DNA from: Clostridia bacterium
Lineage (GTDB): Bacteria > Bacillota > Clostridia > Oscillospirales > Acutalibacteraceae
DNA length: 64,000 bases
Assembly: GCA_017517865.1 (NCBI GenBank)
Contig: JAFWYB010000038.1
Location: forward strand, 55,780-119,779
Direction of reading: 5' to 3'
Under the pieces are notes generated by a model. It was given only the letters and a program-made list of their open reading frames with translations. It did no database searches and had not been told where the DNA came from. Below, one piece after another: positions 46,350 to 54,560 of the stretch (the stretch's first letter is position 1; every line of letters starts with the position of its first letter). The position numbers were made by a program, and so were the translations under genes.

Positions 46350-47552
46350 ATGGCTCTTATAGTTCAGAAATTCGGAGGCTCATCCGTTGCCAATGCGGAA
46401 AGAGTTTTCAACGTTGCTTCAATTATTACGGATACCTATAAAAAGGGCAACAACGTGGTGGTTGTCGTTTCCGCACAGGGCGACACGACAGACGACCTTA
46501 TCGAAAAGGCTAAGGAAATCAATCCCAACGCCTCAAAAAGAGAAATGGATATGCTTCTTACCGCAGGTGAGCAGATTTCTATTTCACTTCTTGCCATGGC
46601 AATCGAAAAGCTGGGCTGTCCCGTAATCTCACTTCTCGGCTGGCAGGCAGGCTTCAGGACAAACTCAGCCTACGGCTCAGCAAGAATTCATGAGGTAGCA
46701 ACAGACAGACTTCAGAAGGAGATTGACGGCAAGAAAATCGTTATCGTTGCAGGCTTCCAGGGTCTTAACAAGTATGACGATATGACAACCCTCGGCAGAG
46801 GCGGCTCAGACACAAGCGCGGTAGCAATTGCGGCAGCTCTTCACGCAGACCGCTGTCAGATTTATACCGACGTTACAGGTGTTTTCACCGCTGACCCGAG
46901 AAAGGTTGAAAATGCACAGAAGCTCAAGGACATCACATACGATGAAATGCTTGAATTTGCAACGCTCGGTGCACAGGTGCTCAATAACCGTTCGGTTGAA
47001 ATGGCAAAAAAATACAATGTTGAATTAGAGGTTCTCTCAAGCCTTGTAAGAGAAGAAGGAACCATAGTCAGGGAGGTAGCAAATATGGAAAAAATGTTAA
47101 TCAGAGGCGTAACCAAGGATACAGACGTAGCAAGAATTTCAGTTGTAGGTATGAAGGATATTCCCGGCAATGCCTTCAAGATGTTCTCAAGACTTGCTCA
47201 GAAGGGCATCAACATCGACGTTATTCTTCAGTCGGTAGGCCGTGACGGCACAAAGGATATTTCATTCACCTGCGCAAAGGGTAATGCAGACGATGCAGTA
47301 GCAATCCTCAAGGATATCTTTGATATGGAGGGTGCGGTTGTTTCATCAGATACAACAGTAGCTAAGGTTTCAATCGTAGGTGCAGGTATGCAGTCACATT
47401 CAGGTACAGCTTCAAAGATGTTCGGCGCTCTTTACGAGGCAGGCATCAACATCAATATGATTTCCACAAGCGAAATCACAATTTCGGTTCTCATCGACAA
47501 GGAATATGCCGACAAGGCTGTTTCAGCAGTACACAAGGCATTCTTTGGCTAA
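46350..47552 (+). CDS. lysC: Aspartate kinase, with internal start for a beta subunit
   Basis: Phosphorylates aspartate, the first step to lysine, threonine and methionine. 400 residues: kinase domain (VQKFGGSSVANAERV, then DVTGVFTADPR) and two C-terminal ACT domains. ATG 46350 follows GGAGGAC. Inside the gene, GGGAGGT (47071-47077) lies 7 nt before an in-frame ATG at 47085, which would give a 155-residue ACT-only product. This matches the alpha/beta arrangement known for Bacillus subtilis aspartokinase II. Confidence 0.95.
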   Translation: MALIVQKFGGSSVANAERVFNVASIITDTYKKGNNVVVVVSAQGDTTDDLIEKAKEINPNASKREMDMLLTAGEQISISLLAMAIEKLGCPVISLLGWQAGFRTNSAYGSARIHEVATDRLQKEIDGKKIVIVAGFQGLNKYDDMTTLGRGGSDTSAVAIAAALHADRCQIYTDVTGVFTADPRKVENAQKLKDITYDEMLEFATLGAQVLNNRSVEMAKKYNVELEVLSSLVREEGTIVREVANMEKMLIRGVTKDTDVARISVVGMKDIPGNAFKMFSRLAQKGINIDVILQSVGRDGTKDISFTCAKGNADDAVAILKDIFDMEGAVVSSDTTVAKVSIVGAGMQSHSGTASKMFGALYEAGININMISTSEITISVLIDKEYADKAVSAVHKAFFG

Positions 47553-47557
47553 GCAGC

Positions 47558-47588
47558 AAAAAGCACCGCTTCTGGCGGTGCTTTTTCA
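47558..47588 (+). terminator. hom-lysC terminator
   Basis: A perfect 12-bp stem, AAAAAGCACCGC with GCGGTGCTTTTT. Confidence 0.85.
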
Positions 47589-47604
47589 ATGCAAAGTGCA
47601 AAAT
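47587..47604. repeat. Partial copy of the 27.6 kb heptamer repeat
   Basis: Its complement, ATTTTGCACTTTGCATTG, matches 16 of 18 positions of the repeat at 27593-27610. It lies directly after the lysC terminator. Confidence 0.45.
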
Positions 47605-47653
47605 CGTATTGAGTAGTCATTAAGCGGTAAGCTTTTACCAGTCACACCGTATC

Positions 47654-47682
47654 TTGAAAAAATTCTCAACAGATGTTAATAT
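47654..47682 (+). promoter_or_regulatory. Possible promoter of the ABC exporter
   Basis: TTGAAA (47654-47659), 17-bp spacer, TAATAT (47677-47682), about 55 bp before the GTG start. Confidence 0.45.
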
Positions 47683-47739
47683 ATGTAGGATGATTATTAC
47701 AAAACTGAAAATCTGTTTGATATAAAGAAGGCTGATATA

Positions 47740-49488
47740 GTGAAAAATACCAAAAAAGGTACTCTTAAAAAATGGTTTATACCCTATTTCATAAAGCATA
47801 AAAAGGTTATGATAATCGACCTTTTCTGTGCAGGTCTCACTACGGGCTGTGAGCTTGTGCTTCCGATGATAGTAAGAGAAATCACCTCCATAGCCACAAC
47901 CGATATTTCACGCCTTACGGTACGCCTTGTGCTTTCTATGGCGGGGCTGTATGCTCTTCTTAAGCTTGTTGATATGGTGGCGGGCTACTATATGACCTAC
48001 GTCGGTCACTGTATGGGTGTAAAAATAGAAAAAGATATGCGTGAGGATATGTTTTCTCATCTGCTTACTGCACCCTTCTCTTATTTTGATACCACCAAGG
48101 TCGGTCAGCTTATGTCCAGAATCACCACTGACCTTTTTGATATTGCCGAGTTTGCCCACCACTGCCCCGAGGAGTTTTTTATAGCGGGGCTCAAGGTTAC
48201 GGTCAGCTTTGCTGTGCTCTCTTCAATTAACCCTCTGCTTACGGTCTCAACCTTTGTTGCCGTACCGCTTATTTTCTTCGGCTCGATGTATTTCCGCCGT
48301 AAGATGCGCTCTGCCTTCAAGGCGAGAAGAGAAATCACGGGCGACGTAAATGCACAGACGGAAACCACTCTTCTCGGCATCAGAGTGGTAAAAAGCTTTG
48401 CCAATGAGGACCTTGAAAGAGAGAAATTCAACGCCGAAAGCACAAGGCTCAGCAAGGTGCAGTGCGATTCCTATAAATATATGGCAAGACTCAACTGTGT
48501 TACAAGGCTTTTCGACGGTGTGATGTATCTTGTTATGATTTTACTGGGCGGATATTTCCTCATATCGGGAAAAATTACCGCCGCCGATATGACTGCGTAT
48601 CTTCTTTATATCGGTATGCTCATAGCCTCAATCAAGCGTATTGTTGAATTTACAGAGCAGTTTGAAAAGGGCGTTACGGGCGTTGAGCGCTTCGCAGAGG
48701 TGCTTGAGGTACCCTCGGAGACAGGCGTAAGCGGCGGAAAGGAGCCGGAAACGGTAGAAGGAAACATCAGCTTTGAAAATATATCCTTCTTTTACGATAA
48801 GGAAAAGGGCACAGTTCTTGATAATATCAACCTTGAGGTGAAAAAAGGTGAGAATATAGCCGTTGTAGGTCCTTCGGGCAGCGGTAAGACGACGCTTTGC
48901 AGTCTGCTTTCAAGGTTTTACGAGCTTTCAGAGGGCAGAATCACCCTTGACGGCACTGATATAAGGGAAATATCGCTGGCTTCGCTCCGCAATGCAGTCG
49001 GCGTTGTTCAGCAGGAGGTTTATCTCTTTTCGGGCACGGTGCTTGAAAACATTCTTTACGGCTGTCCGGGTGCTACAAGAGAAATGGCTGAAGAAGCGGC
49101 AAAAAGAGCAGGCGCCCACGAGTTTATTTCAGCACTGCCCCGGGGCTACGATACCTATGTGGGCGAAAGAGGCATAATGCTTTCCGGCGGTCAGAAGCAG
49201 AGAATCAGCATAGCCAGAGTATTTATCAAAAACCCGCCCGTTGTTGTGCTTGACGAGGCTACCTCGGCCCTCGATAACGAAAGCGAGCAGTATATAAAGA
49301 GGTCACTTGCGGAATTGACAAAGGGCAGAACAACCTTTACAATAGCTCACCGTCTTTCAACAATCAGAAACGCCTCAAGAATAATCGTGCTTACAGAAAA
49401 GGGCATAGAGGAGCAGGGTTCCCACGGGGAGCTTATGAAAAAGAACGGCATATACAGACATCTTTATGAATCAGATTCCGAGCAGTAA
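47740..49488 (+). CDS. ABC exporter half-transporter (MsbA/MdlB type)
   Basis: 582 residues: six transmembrane helices (ABC_membrane, ~15-310) fused to an ATPase domain. Walker A VGPSGSGKTT, signature MLSGGQKQRISIARV, Walker B VVVLDEATSALD and switch His in TIAHRLSTIR. It probably works as a homodimer and exports lipids, drugs or peptides. There is no N-terminal C39 peptidase domain, so it is not a leader-peptide-cleaving bacteriocin exporter. Start GTG 47740 behind GAAGG. It is alone in its unit; the nearest small-peptide genes are 7 kb away, so a link to them is speculative. Confidence 0.88.
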   Translation: MKNTKKGTLKKWFIPYFIKHKKVMIIDLFCAGLTTGCELVLPMIVREITSIATTDISRLTVRLVLSMAGLYALLKLVDMVAGYYMTYVGHCMGVKIEKDMREDMFSHLLTAPFSYFDTTKVGQLMSRITTDLFDIAEFAHHCPEEFFIAGLKVTVSFAVLSSINPLLTVSTFVAVPLIFFGSMYFRRKMRSAFKARREITGDVNAQTETTLLGIRVVKSFANEDLEREKFNAESTRLSKVQCDSYKYMARLNCVTRLFDGVMYLVMILLGGYFLISGKITAADMTAYLLYIGMLIASIKRIVEFTEQFEKGVTGVERFAEVLEVPSETGVSGGKEPETVEGNISFENISFFYDKEKGTVLDNINLEVKKGENIAVVGPSGSGKTTLCSLLSRFYELSEGRITLDGTDIREISLASLRNAVGVVQQEVYLFSGTVLENILYGCPGATREMAEEAAKRAGAHEFISALPRGYDTYVGERGIMLSGGQKQRISIARVFIKNPPVVVLDEATSALDNESEQYIKRSLAELTKGRTTFTIAHRLSTIRNASRIIVLTEKGIEEQGSHGELMKKNGIYRHLYESDSEQ

Positions 49489-49502
49489 AAATCTGACTGC
49501 TG

Positions 49503-49537
49503 AAAAAGCGTATCCCGGCAGGGATACGCTTTTTTTA
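49503..49537. terminator. Bidirectional terminator between exporter and phage cassette
   Basis: A perfect 14-bp stem, AAAAAGCGTATCCC with GGGATACGCTTTTT, and T-runs on both outer sides. It overlaps the stop of the last phage gene. Confidence 0.85.
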
Positions 49538-50356
49538 TCTGAAGGCTATGTAGGTGTAAGGACTGTCGCTGTCGTTAAGATGGGTTACGGCGTTTGTTGT
49601 CTTATAGGTTCTTACACGGAAGCCGTTATCAAGAATAGAAAGACCTCTTAAGGAGCTGCTTCCTGCGGCAAAGGAAAAATAGCAGTGGCTCAGACCGTCT
49701 GAGGTGCTGTAATTTGCCGCATGGTGTGTGTTGCCGTAAACGATTACGGCACGGGGTCTGAAGCCGAGGGCTATATCCTGAGTGGCGGAATCTCCGTTGT
49801 TGCCGGTGTAGGTGCCGATTACTGCCGGCTCCGAAAGGAAGGTGCGGTCTGCCTGTGAAAGATGAAGGTCGGTGTTATTGACGTGATTTTTGCAGAAAAA
49901 GCTTTCGGGCACTCTTTCACCAAGAATGTCATCAGTGCCGTCAAGGGGACAGGTAGTATAGGTGAAATGTATAAAGCAGGGTATAACGATGGAGTTGGCA
50001 TTGTCGTCGTATTTCACATCACCTATCCTGAAATCTGAAAGAGTGTCTATATAGTATTCCGAAAGAAAGTTGCAGATAACCTCGGCTATGGCGTTTGCCT
50101 GCTTTGCTTTTCTTGAGGAGTGAGCGTAGACGTTCATTCTGAGTGTCAGGTCCGTTTTAAGGCAGAGGGCTGCCGTCTCATCGTCGAAGCAGTAGCTGCT
50201 TTTGTTTTCATAGGGAACGAAGGAGGCGATGATAGTGTTGACGGGAATTACAAGCTCCTCACGGTTGAAGCCTCTTATAGCCTTTGCGAAAAGGGCAACA
50301 AGAAGCTCCTTGTTAACTAGGGAGATAATTTCTTCAATAAGCGGATTGGTTATCAT
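49535..50356 (-). CDS. Phage protein: tail-completion-like N-terminus joined to receptor-binding-like C-terminus
   Basis: 273 residues. The first ~140 (e.g. LVIPVNTIIASFVPYENKSS) resemble small head-tail joining or tail terminator proteins that follow capsid genes. The last ~95 (LGFRPRAVIVYGNTHHAANY ... YTYIAFR) resemble the C-terminal carbohydrate-binding domain of Clostridial phage tail fibres, which often end in YIAFR. Having both in one protein is odd and may be a fusion left after loss of the tail genes. RBS AAGGAGG before ATG 50356. Last gene of the cassette. Confidence 0.6.
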   Translation of the reverse strand: MITNPLIEEIISLVNKELLVALFAKAIRGFNREELVIPVNTIIASFVPYENKSSYCFDDETAALCLKTDLTLRMNVYAHSSRKAKQANAIAEVICNFLSEYYIDTLSDFRIGDVKYDDNANSIVIPCFIHFTYTTCPLDGTDDILGERVPESFFCKNHVNNTDLHLSQADRTFLSEPAVIGTYTGNNGDSATQDIALGFRPRAVIVYGNTHHAANYSTSDGLSHCYFSFAAGSSSLRGLSILDNGFRVRTYKTTNAVTHLNDSDSPYTYIAFR

Positions 50357-50358
50357 AA

Positions 50359-50697
50359 TTAAGCCTCCTTACTTACAACGGACCAGAAGTAATAGGGTTC
50401 CTTGCCGAAATAAACCCTTTCACAGTGGTCAAGCTTGAAGCGGTTGCCGTTAAAAAACAGGTTGTAGGTGTAACCGTCAATCTTATCCAAAGGTGCATCG
50501 GGGCTTGTGATGAGCAGATATTTCTGCAGGGTGTCAAAGCCCAGCTCCGTAGGGGCGTGACTGAGATAGAGCTTGTTCTTATACCTGAGAGGCTGCAGAA
50601 AGCCGTAAAAGCTTTCTGCATCTCCCGTAGAAATGTGTATAATTTCAAGCTTTACACCCATTTTTCTGAGAAAAGAATCTTTTATTTTATTTGCCAC
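50359..50697 (-). CDS. Phage head-tail connector-like protein
   Basis: About 112 residues if the GTG at 50697 is the start (the frame extends to 50769 inside the previous gene). The size, position after another small connector gene and a central beta-rich region (ESFYGFLQPLRYKNKLYL) fit a head-closure or stopper protein, but I see no decisive motif. Overlaps the previous gene by 11 nt and ends 3 nt before the start region of the next. Confidence 0.5.
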   Translation of the reverse strand: MANKIKDSFLRKMGVKLEIIHISTGDAESFYGFLQPLRYKNKLYLSHAPTELGFDTLQKYLLITSPDAPLDKIDGYTYNLFFNGNRFKLDHCERVYFGKEPYYFWSVVSKEA

Positions 50698-51049
50698 GGC
50701 AATAAAACTCACAATCTCTGAGAATAGTGCAGGCATCGGCAATTGCCTGAGAGCGAAGCTCCTTTTCAAACTGAAAAAGCTTTAACGGCTCCTGCTTTAC
50801 GGTTACGTCTCCGACCTTGTAATTCTGATATTTATCGGGCTCGGTAAGCTTTTTAAGGAAAAAGAAAAAATGAGCCATAGCACCTGCCGTAGTAAGTATC
50901 AGAGGGTCGTTTTCGTCAACACCCTCACGAAGCCTTGTATTTACCCAGTTAAGGCCGTCTCTACACGAAGGCATAAGCTGCTGACTCGTGTAACCCTCCA
51001 TATCCGAATAAGCGGTAAGAACAGAACATACGTTGTCAGCGGTGTACAT
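50687..51049 (-). CDS. Phage head-tail adaptor-like protein
   Basis: 120 residues, mostly helical, placed directly after the major capsid gene where gp6-like adaptors are found. It shows WVNTRLREGVDENDPLI and a C-terminal helix with IADACTILRDCEFYC. I prefer ATG 51049 (behind AAGGAGGA) to ATG 51067. Role inferred from position. Confidence 0.55.
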   Translation of the reverse strand: MYTADNVCSVLTAYSDMEGYTSQQLMPSCRDGLNWVNTRLREGVDENDPLILTTAGAMAHFFFFLKKLTEPDKYQNYKVGDVTVKQEPLKLFQFEKELRSQAIADACTILRDCEFYCRGK

Positions 51050-51060
51050 AAAAATCCTCC

Positions 51061-52059
51061 TTAGCAATTGACCTGAAGAGCAACGGATGCTTCCTTGAAG
51101 AGCTTTGCAAAGCCTACCGTTGAGGTTACTGCTGCTCTTTCAAGCTGTCTGTCAATAAGCTTGTCAAACTCTGTTGAAACTGTGCCTGCCTGTACCTTTT
51201 CAAGAGCAAAGTTCTTGTCAACGGCGATAAGGCGACCGGCGGGAAGAGCATCGTAGCGGATAAGCTCTGCACCGAAGGGTGTGTAAATCTTGCCGGTTGA
51301 AACGAAGGAGCCTGACGCACCGGATTCGATAAACTCGGGCATACGGATAATCTGAGAGAAGGTGTCGGGTGATGCGACGAGTGTTGTCATTGTGTAGGGG
51401 TGAATTGACATCCAGAGCTCTACGAGATTTTCATATGAAAGAGGGGCATCAGAGGTCTTAATTTCGATTGCATTGTTGTTGCCGTCACCGTTAAGAAGAG
51501 TGTTGATGGCGTCGTTTGCCTGTGCTCTTGCAATGGCTGCGCCTATCTGCTTGAGGGCAACGGTGAATACGTCAAGACGCTGGAAGCGTATAGCCTCGTA
51601 TGAAGCGGTGATGACTCTGCCTCTCTTGAAAAGGGGAATAAGATTCTGCTGAGTCCTGATGTTTGTTTCGGGAATGACTGTACCCTCGTTGATGACGGTG
51701 ACTTCACCCTCAGGGGTAACCGCAAGAAGTGAGCGGTAATCAAGGCCGTCGATTAAGGTTGTAGTAGCAACAAGTGATTTTACAATGTCTGTTTCCTCAA
51801 TGCCCTGCATAACTGCACGTGAAACATATTCGGGGAAAAGGGCAGCCGAATCTGAGGTTCTGAAGAATTTTTCGATGCAGTCGCTGTTTTTACCGCTTAC
51901 CTTGATGTCGAAGCGCTTAAGCTGACGCTGAAAGGCGTCAAGACCTTCAAGCTCGGTGCCGATGTAATTTTCACTGGGGTCAAGGCTTTCAAGGGCCTGA
52001 GTAAAGCTTTTTCCTGTGGTATAAAGGCTCTTTTCGAGTCTGATGTTTTCATATGTCAT
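51061..52059 (-). CDS. Phage major capsid protein, HK97-like
   Basis: 332 residues. The pattern is that of HK97-fold capsid proteins of Siphoviridae: an N-terminal arm, then an E-loop region around VTVINEGTVIPETNI, a peripheral domain with spine helix (ALKQIGAAIARAQANDAINTLLNG), and the ending VDKNFALEKVQAGT...LIDRQ. RBS AGGAGG before ATG 52059. It is flanked by a decoration-like gene and connector genes in the usual head-module order. Intact. Confidence 0.85.
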   Translation of the reverse strand: MTYENIRLEKSLYTTGKSFTQALESLDPSENYIGTELEGLDAFQRQLKRFDIKVSGKNSDCIEKFFRTSDSAALFPEYVSRAVMQGIEETDIVKSLVATTTLIDGLDYRSLLAVTPEGEVTVINEGTVIPETNIRTQQNLIPLFKRGRVITASYEAIRFQRLDVFTVALKQIGAAIARAQANDAINTLLNGDGNNNAIEIKTSDAPLSYENLVELWMSIHPYTMTTLVASPDTFSQIIRMPEFIESGASGSFVSTGKIYTPFGAELIRYDALPAGRLIAVDKNFALEKVQAGTVSTEFDKLIDRQLERAAVTSTVGFAKLFKEASVALQVNC

Positions 52060-52074
52060 TTAAAAATCCTCCTG

Positions 52075-52416
52075 TCAGATTAAAAATTCAATAGTTTCTT
52101 CCGCTGTGTCAACGCCCACAACGAGGTATTCTCTGCCGTTTTCGTTAACGGCGACACCGCCGTTGCCGTTTGCCGCCAGCTTATTGAAGCCTACTGCGGG
52201 TGTTGTGCCGCTGTAGGAAGCGACAGCATAGCCTGTCATGATAACAGAAGCGTAGCCTTCTCTTACTGCCGAGCATATGCCGCAGAACTTTTCCTCCGGG
52301 GTGCAAGGTGCGGCGTCGCCGTTTGTGCTGAGCTTTACGGGTGTACCCTCCGTTACGTTGCCTGATACGGCAAGAGTGACTTCTTTTGTGTTGAAGCCTG
52401 TAAAATTACTGTTCAT
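52075..52416 (-). CDS. Phage head decoration-like protein
   Basis: 113 residues, Gly/Ala/Thr-rich and beta-rich (EVTLAVSGNVTEGTPVKLST, then GICSAVREGYASVIMTGYAV). This is the layout of DUF2190-like or lambda gpD-like capsid decoration proteins, which are usually encoded between the protease and the capsid gene as here. RBS AAGGAGGA. Confidence 0.65.
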   Translation of the reverse strand: MNSNFTGFNTKEVTLAVSGNVTEGTPVKLSTNGDAAPCTPEEKFCGICSAVREGYASVIMTGYAVASYSGTTPAVGFNKLAANGNGGVAVNENGREYLVVGVDTAEETIEFLI

Positions 52417-52429
52417 TAAAAAATCCTCC

Positions 52430-53377
52430 TTAGATTCTGAATTCTGTGTTCTTTTCTGTTTTTGTCTGCTTGGCTGAGGCTCTGAGCTGAAGCGTTGCGG
52501 GAAGCTTCTCTCTTACCTGAGAATCAAGTCCGTCTCTGAGTTCACGAAGCTCCTTTATCTTCATACCCTCACAGCTTGCAATAAAGGCCTTGAAGCTTAC
52601 CTTGGGCATGGCGAGAAGAGCAAGACGCTCAATTTCTGCAAGAAGCGCAGACTTATACACTCTTGCCTCCCCGGCAAGCTCCTCGAGGGAAGCAATATGA
52701 GCCTTGAGTGTGTCGATTTCAGCCTCGGTTACGGGCTTTTCGGCTGAAAGACTTTTTATAATTTCTTCGGGGTTATACAAATGATTTTCCTCCTTAAAAG
52801 TGAAAGACTTCGTTACGCCTGCTTTTCTCTGGGCGGGTACTGCCACGAAGGACCATTCGTAAGCATCGGTGGGCTCGGAGAGGATGGCATAACAGAGCTT
52901 TGAATTGTAGGCTCTGCCCTTTACGTGTCTGCAGTCGTGTTTTTTCATATCTGCACCGCAGACTGAGCAGGTCGCCTTGTTTACAGAGCAGCTTATGCTG
53001 ACCTCTTTTTTGATACCGCCCTCGATTTCGGCAATCAAAGAAGCGGTTTCTTCGGTTCTGAGCATATAAGCCTGAGCCTTCAGCGCAAGATAGCCTTCGC
53101 CTGAAGAGGTCTTATGAAAGCCTTCCTCAAGGTAGGTGTTGAAAATTCTTGCGCGCTGATCCTTTGAACGCATGCTATGGTCAGATATGCCTGTTTTACC
53201 CGTGAAAAGCTCTCTGAGGGCAGCAAGAGCATCTCTGCTGAAGCATTCGTGGTCACGGTCAACCTCGTTGTCGCAGAGGGTAACCGTAAAGGTAAAAACA
53301 TCCTCTTTATTAAGGGGTGAGGTTGTGTAACGGTTGATGGCTTCCATTTCTTTTTCACTGCTGATTTTACCTGTCAC
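52430..53377 (-). CDS. Phage prohead protease/scaffold
   Basis: 315 residues. The N-terminal ~190 are protease-like: VDRDHECFSRDALAAL, then GISDHSMRSKDQ (possible catalytic His) and EVSISCSVNKA (possible catalytic Ser). A short zinc-finger-like Cys pair (CSVCGADMKKHDCRH) is inserted. The C-terminal third is helical and scaffold-like (TEAEIDTLKAHIASLEEL). Start GTG 53377, 9 nt after GGAGG, overlapping the portal gene. Confidence 0.7.
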   Translation of the reverse strand: MTGKISSEKEMEAINRYTTSPLNKEDVFTFTVTLCDNEVDRDHECFSRDALAALRELFTGKTGISDHSMRSKDQRARIFNTYLEEGFHKTSSGEGYLALKAQAYMLRTEETASLIAEIEGGIKKEVSISCSVNKATCSVCGADMKKHDCRHVKGRAYNSKLCYAILSEPTDAYEWSFVAVPAQRKAGVTKSFTFKEENHLYNPEEIIKSLSAEKPVTEAEIDTLKAHIASLEELAGEARVYKSALLAEIERLALLAMPKVSFKAFIASCEGMKIKELRELRDGLDSQVREKLPATLQLRASAKQTKTEKNTEFRI

Positions 53378-54527
53378 TGCCGTTCACCTCCGTTTCTCTT
53401 ATAAGCTTATCTGCCTGAGCATCATAATATCTGCTTCTTGAAAGCTCCGATATATCCTGAAGTGTTACGCTTTCCCAGCTTACGGTGAAGCTGTCGGCAT
53501 AGCCGTTCATTCTCAGCCACAGGTCGCAGATTTTTCTTATGACCGGCTCTATAATACGGCGGTATGCTTCAATTTCACTCGTAAGAATATCGGCCTGCTG
53601 GTGGCTCATCCTTTCCGTTGTTGACCAGCTCAGACCGAGTATAAAGGGAGGTATACCGAGCTTTGCAACAATCTGCTCAAGCATTTCTCTTACGGGCACC
53701 TCGCTGTCAAGAATCTGATTGTCTGCCCCGATTGCCTTTATGCTTACATCACCTACGGCAACAAAGTCCTTTACTGCCGAGGAGCTGTCCATGGTTTTAC
53801 TCCACTCCTCGGCAACCATCATAGCCCTCTGCTGAGCATAGGCCTTGTCAAGTGTGTCGTTCTGAGGCTTATAAGTAACCGCAAAGCGTACGTTACCCAC
53901 TCTTTCCCAGTTGATACCGATGGTGTTATAGATTTTCAGAAGCACGTCGCTTACAAAGGGCAGACCCTTCAGAAGTGAGGTGCCGTAAAGCTGCCCCGGC
54001 TGAGGATTAAGTGCAGACAGAAGGATGAGCCCCGGATATTTTACCGGCGCAAAGCCGCCCTTGCCGTCGTCGGCACAGACCGATACCTCGAGAGGACTTT
54101 CCCCCTCGGTAAGCATTACCGACCTGAGGTCAGAATTGAAAAGGTGGGTGACGGTAAGCCCGTCTGTTACCATTTCACCTATGGCTGTGCCGTAGGTAAG
54201 AAGCTGCTCGAGAAAGGTTGAGATGAAGGCGTTTATACCTGTCTGCGTTCCCGATACGGGTACGCCTGAGAGAAAGCTGCGAAGCTCATCTGTTGCTTTT
54301 TTGCTGTCACATTCAACCTCAAAGGTGCCGATAAGGCGTATAAGCTTGAAGATGGCAGCGTCAATAATGGGAATAGCTTCTCTTAAAGACCTGTAAAGCG
54401 ACATATCCGCGCCGGCGGCAGGGGAGTAGCCGCCGAGAAGTGAAAAGGGATGAACTTTTTTTGCGGTCTGAGGTACGGCAACGGCACTTTTCTGAGGATT
54501 CTTCTTTCTGTTTTTTCCGATAGCCAA
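53367..54527 (-). CDS. Phage portal protein
   Basis: 386 residues. The ring through which DNA enters the capsid. Visible features are typical of portal proteins of small siphophages: REAIPIIDAAIFKLIRLIG near the N-terminus, FISTFLEQLLTYGTAIGEMV, LIRYD-free core with VPVREMLEQIVAKLGIPPFILGL, and a Gln-rich SHQQADILTSEIEAYRRIIEP helix. Start TTG 54527, 6 nt after GGAG. Lies between the large terminase and the protease. Confidence 0.85.
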   Translation of the reverse strand: MAIGKNRKKNPQKSAVAVPQTAKKVHPFSLLGGYSPAAGADMSLYRSLREAIPIIDAAIFKLIRLIGTFEVECDSKKATDELRSFLSGVPVSGTQTGINAFISTFLEQLLTYGTAIGEMVTDGLTVTHLFNSDLRSVMLTEGESPLEVSVCADDGKGGFAPVKYPGLILLSALNPQPGQLYGTSLLKGLPFVSDVLLKIYNTIGINWERVGNVRFAVTYKPQNDTLDKAYAQQRAMMVAEEWSKTMDSSSAVKDFVAVGDVSIKAIGADNQILDSEVPVREMLEQIVAKLGIPPFILGLSWSTTERMSHQQADILTSEIEAYRRIIEPVIRKICDLWLRMNGYADSFTVSWESVTLQDISELSRSRYYDAQADKLIRETEVNGSDR

Positions 54528-54560
54528 AATAATCTCCTTTCAGGAAGGTTGACTTCCGAT

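Noticed and set aside
47740-49488. ABC exporter as a dedicated exporter for the tiny peptides
   Set aside because: It lies 7 kb away across the phage cassette and has no peptidase domain. The link cannot be supported from position.
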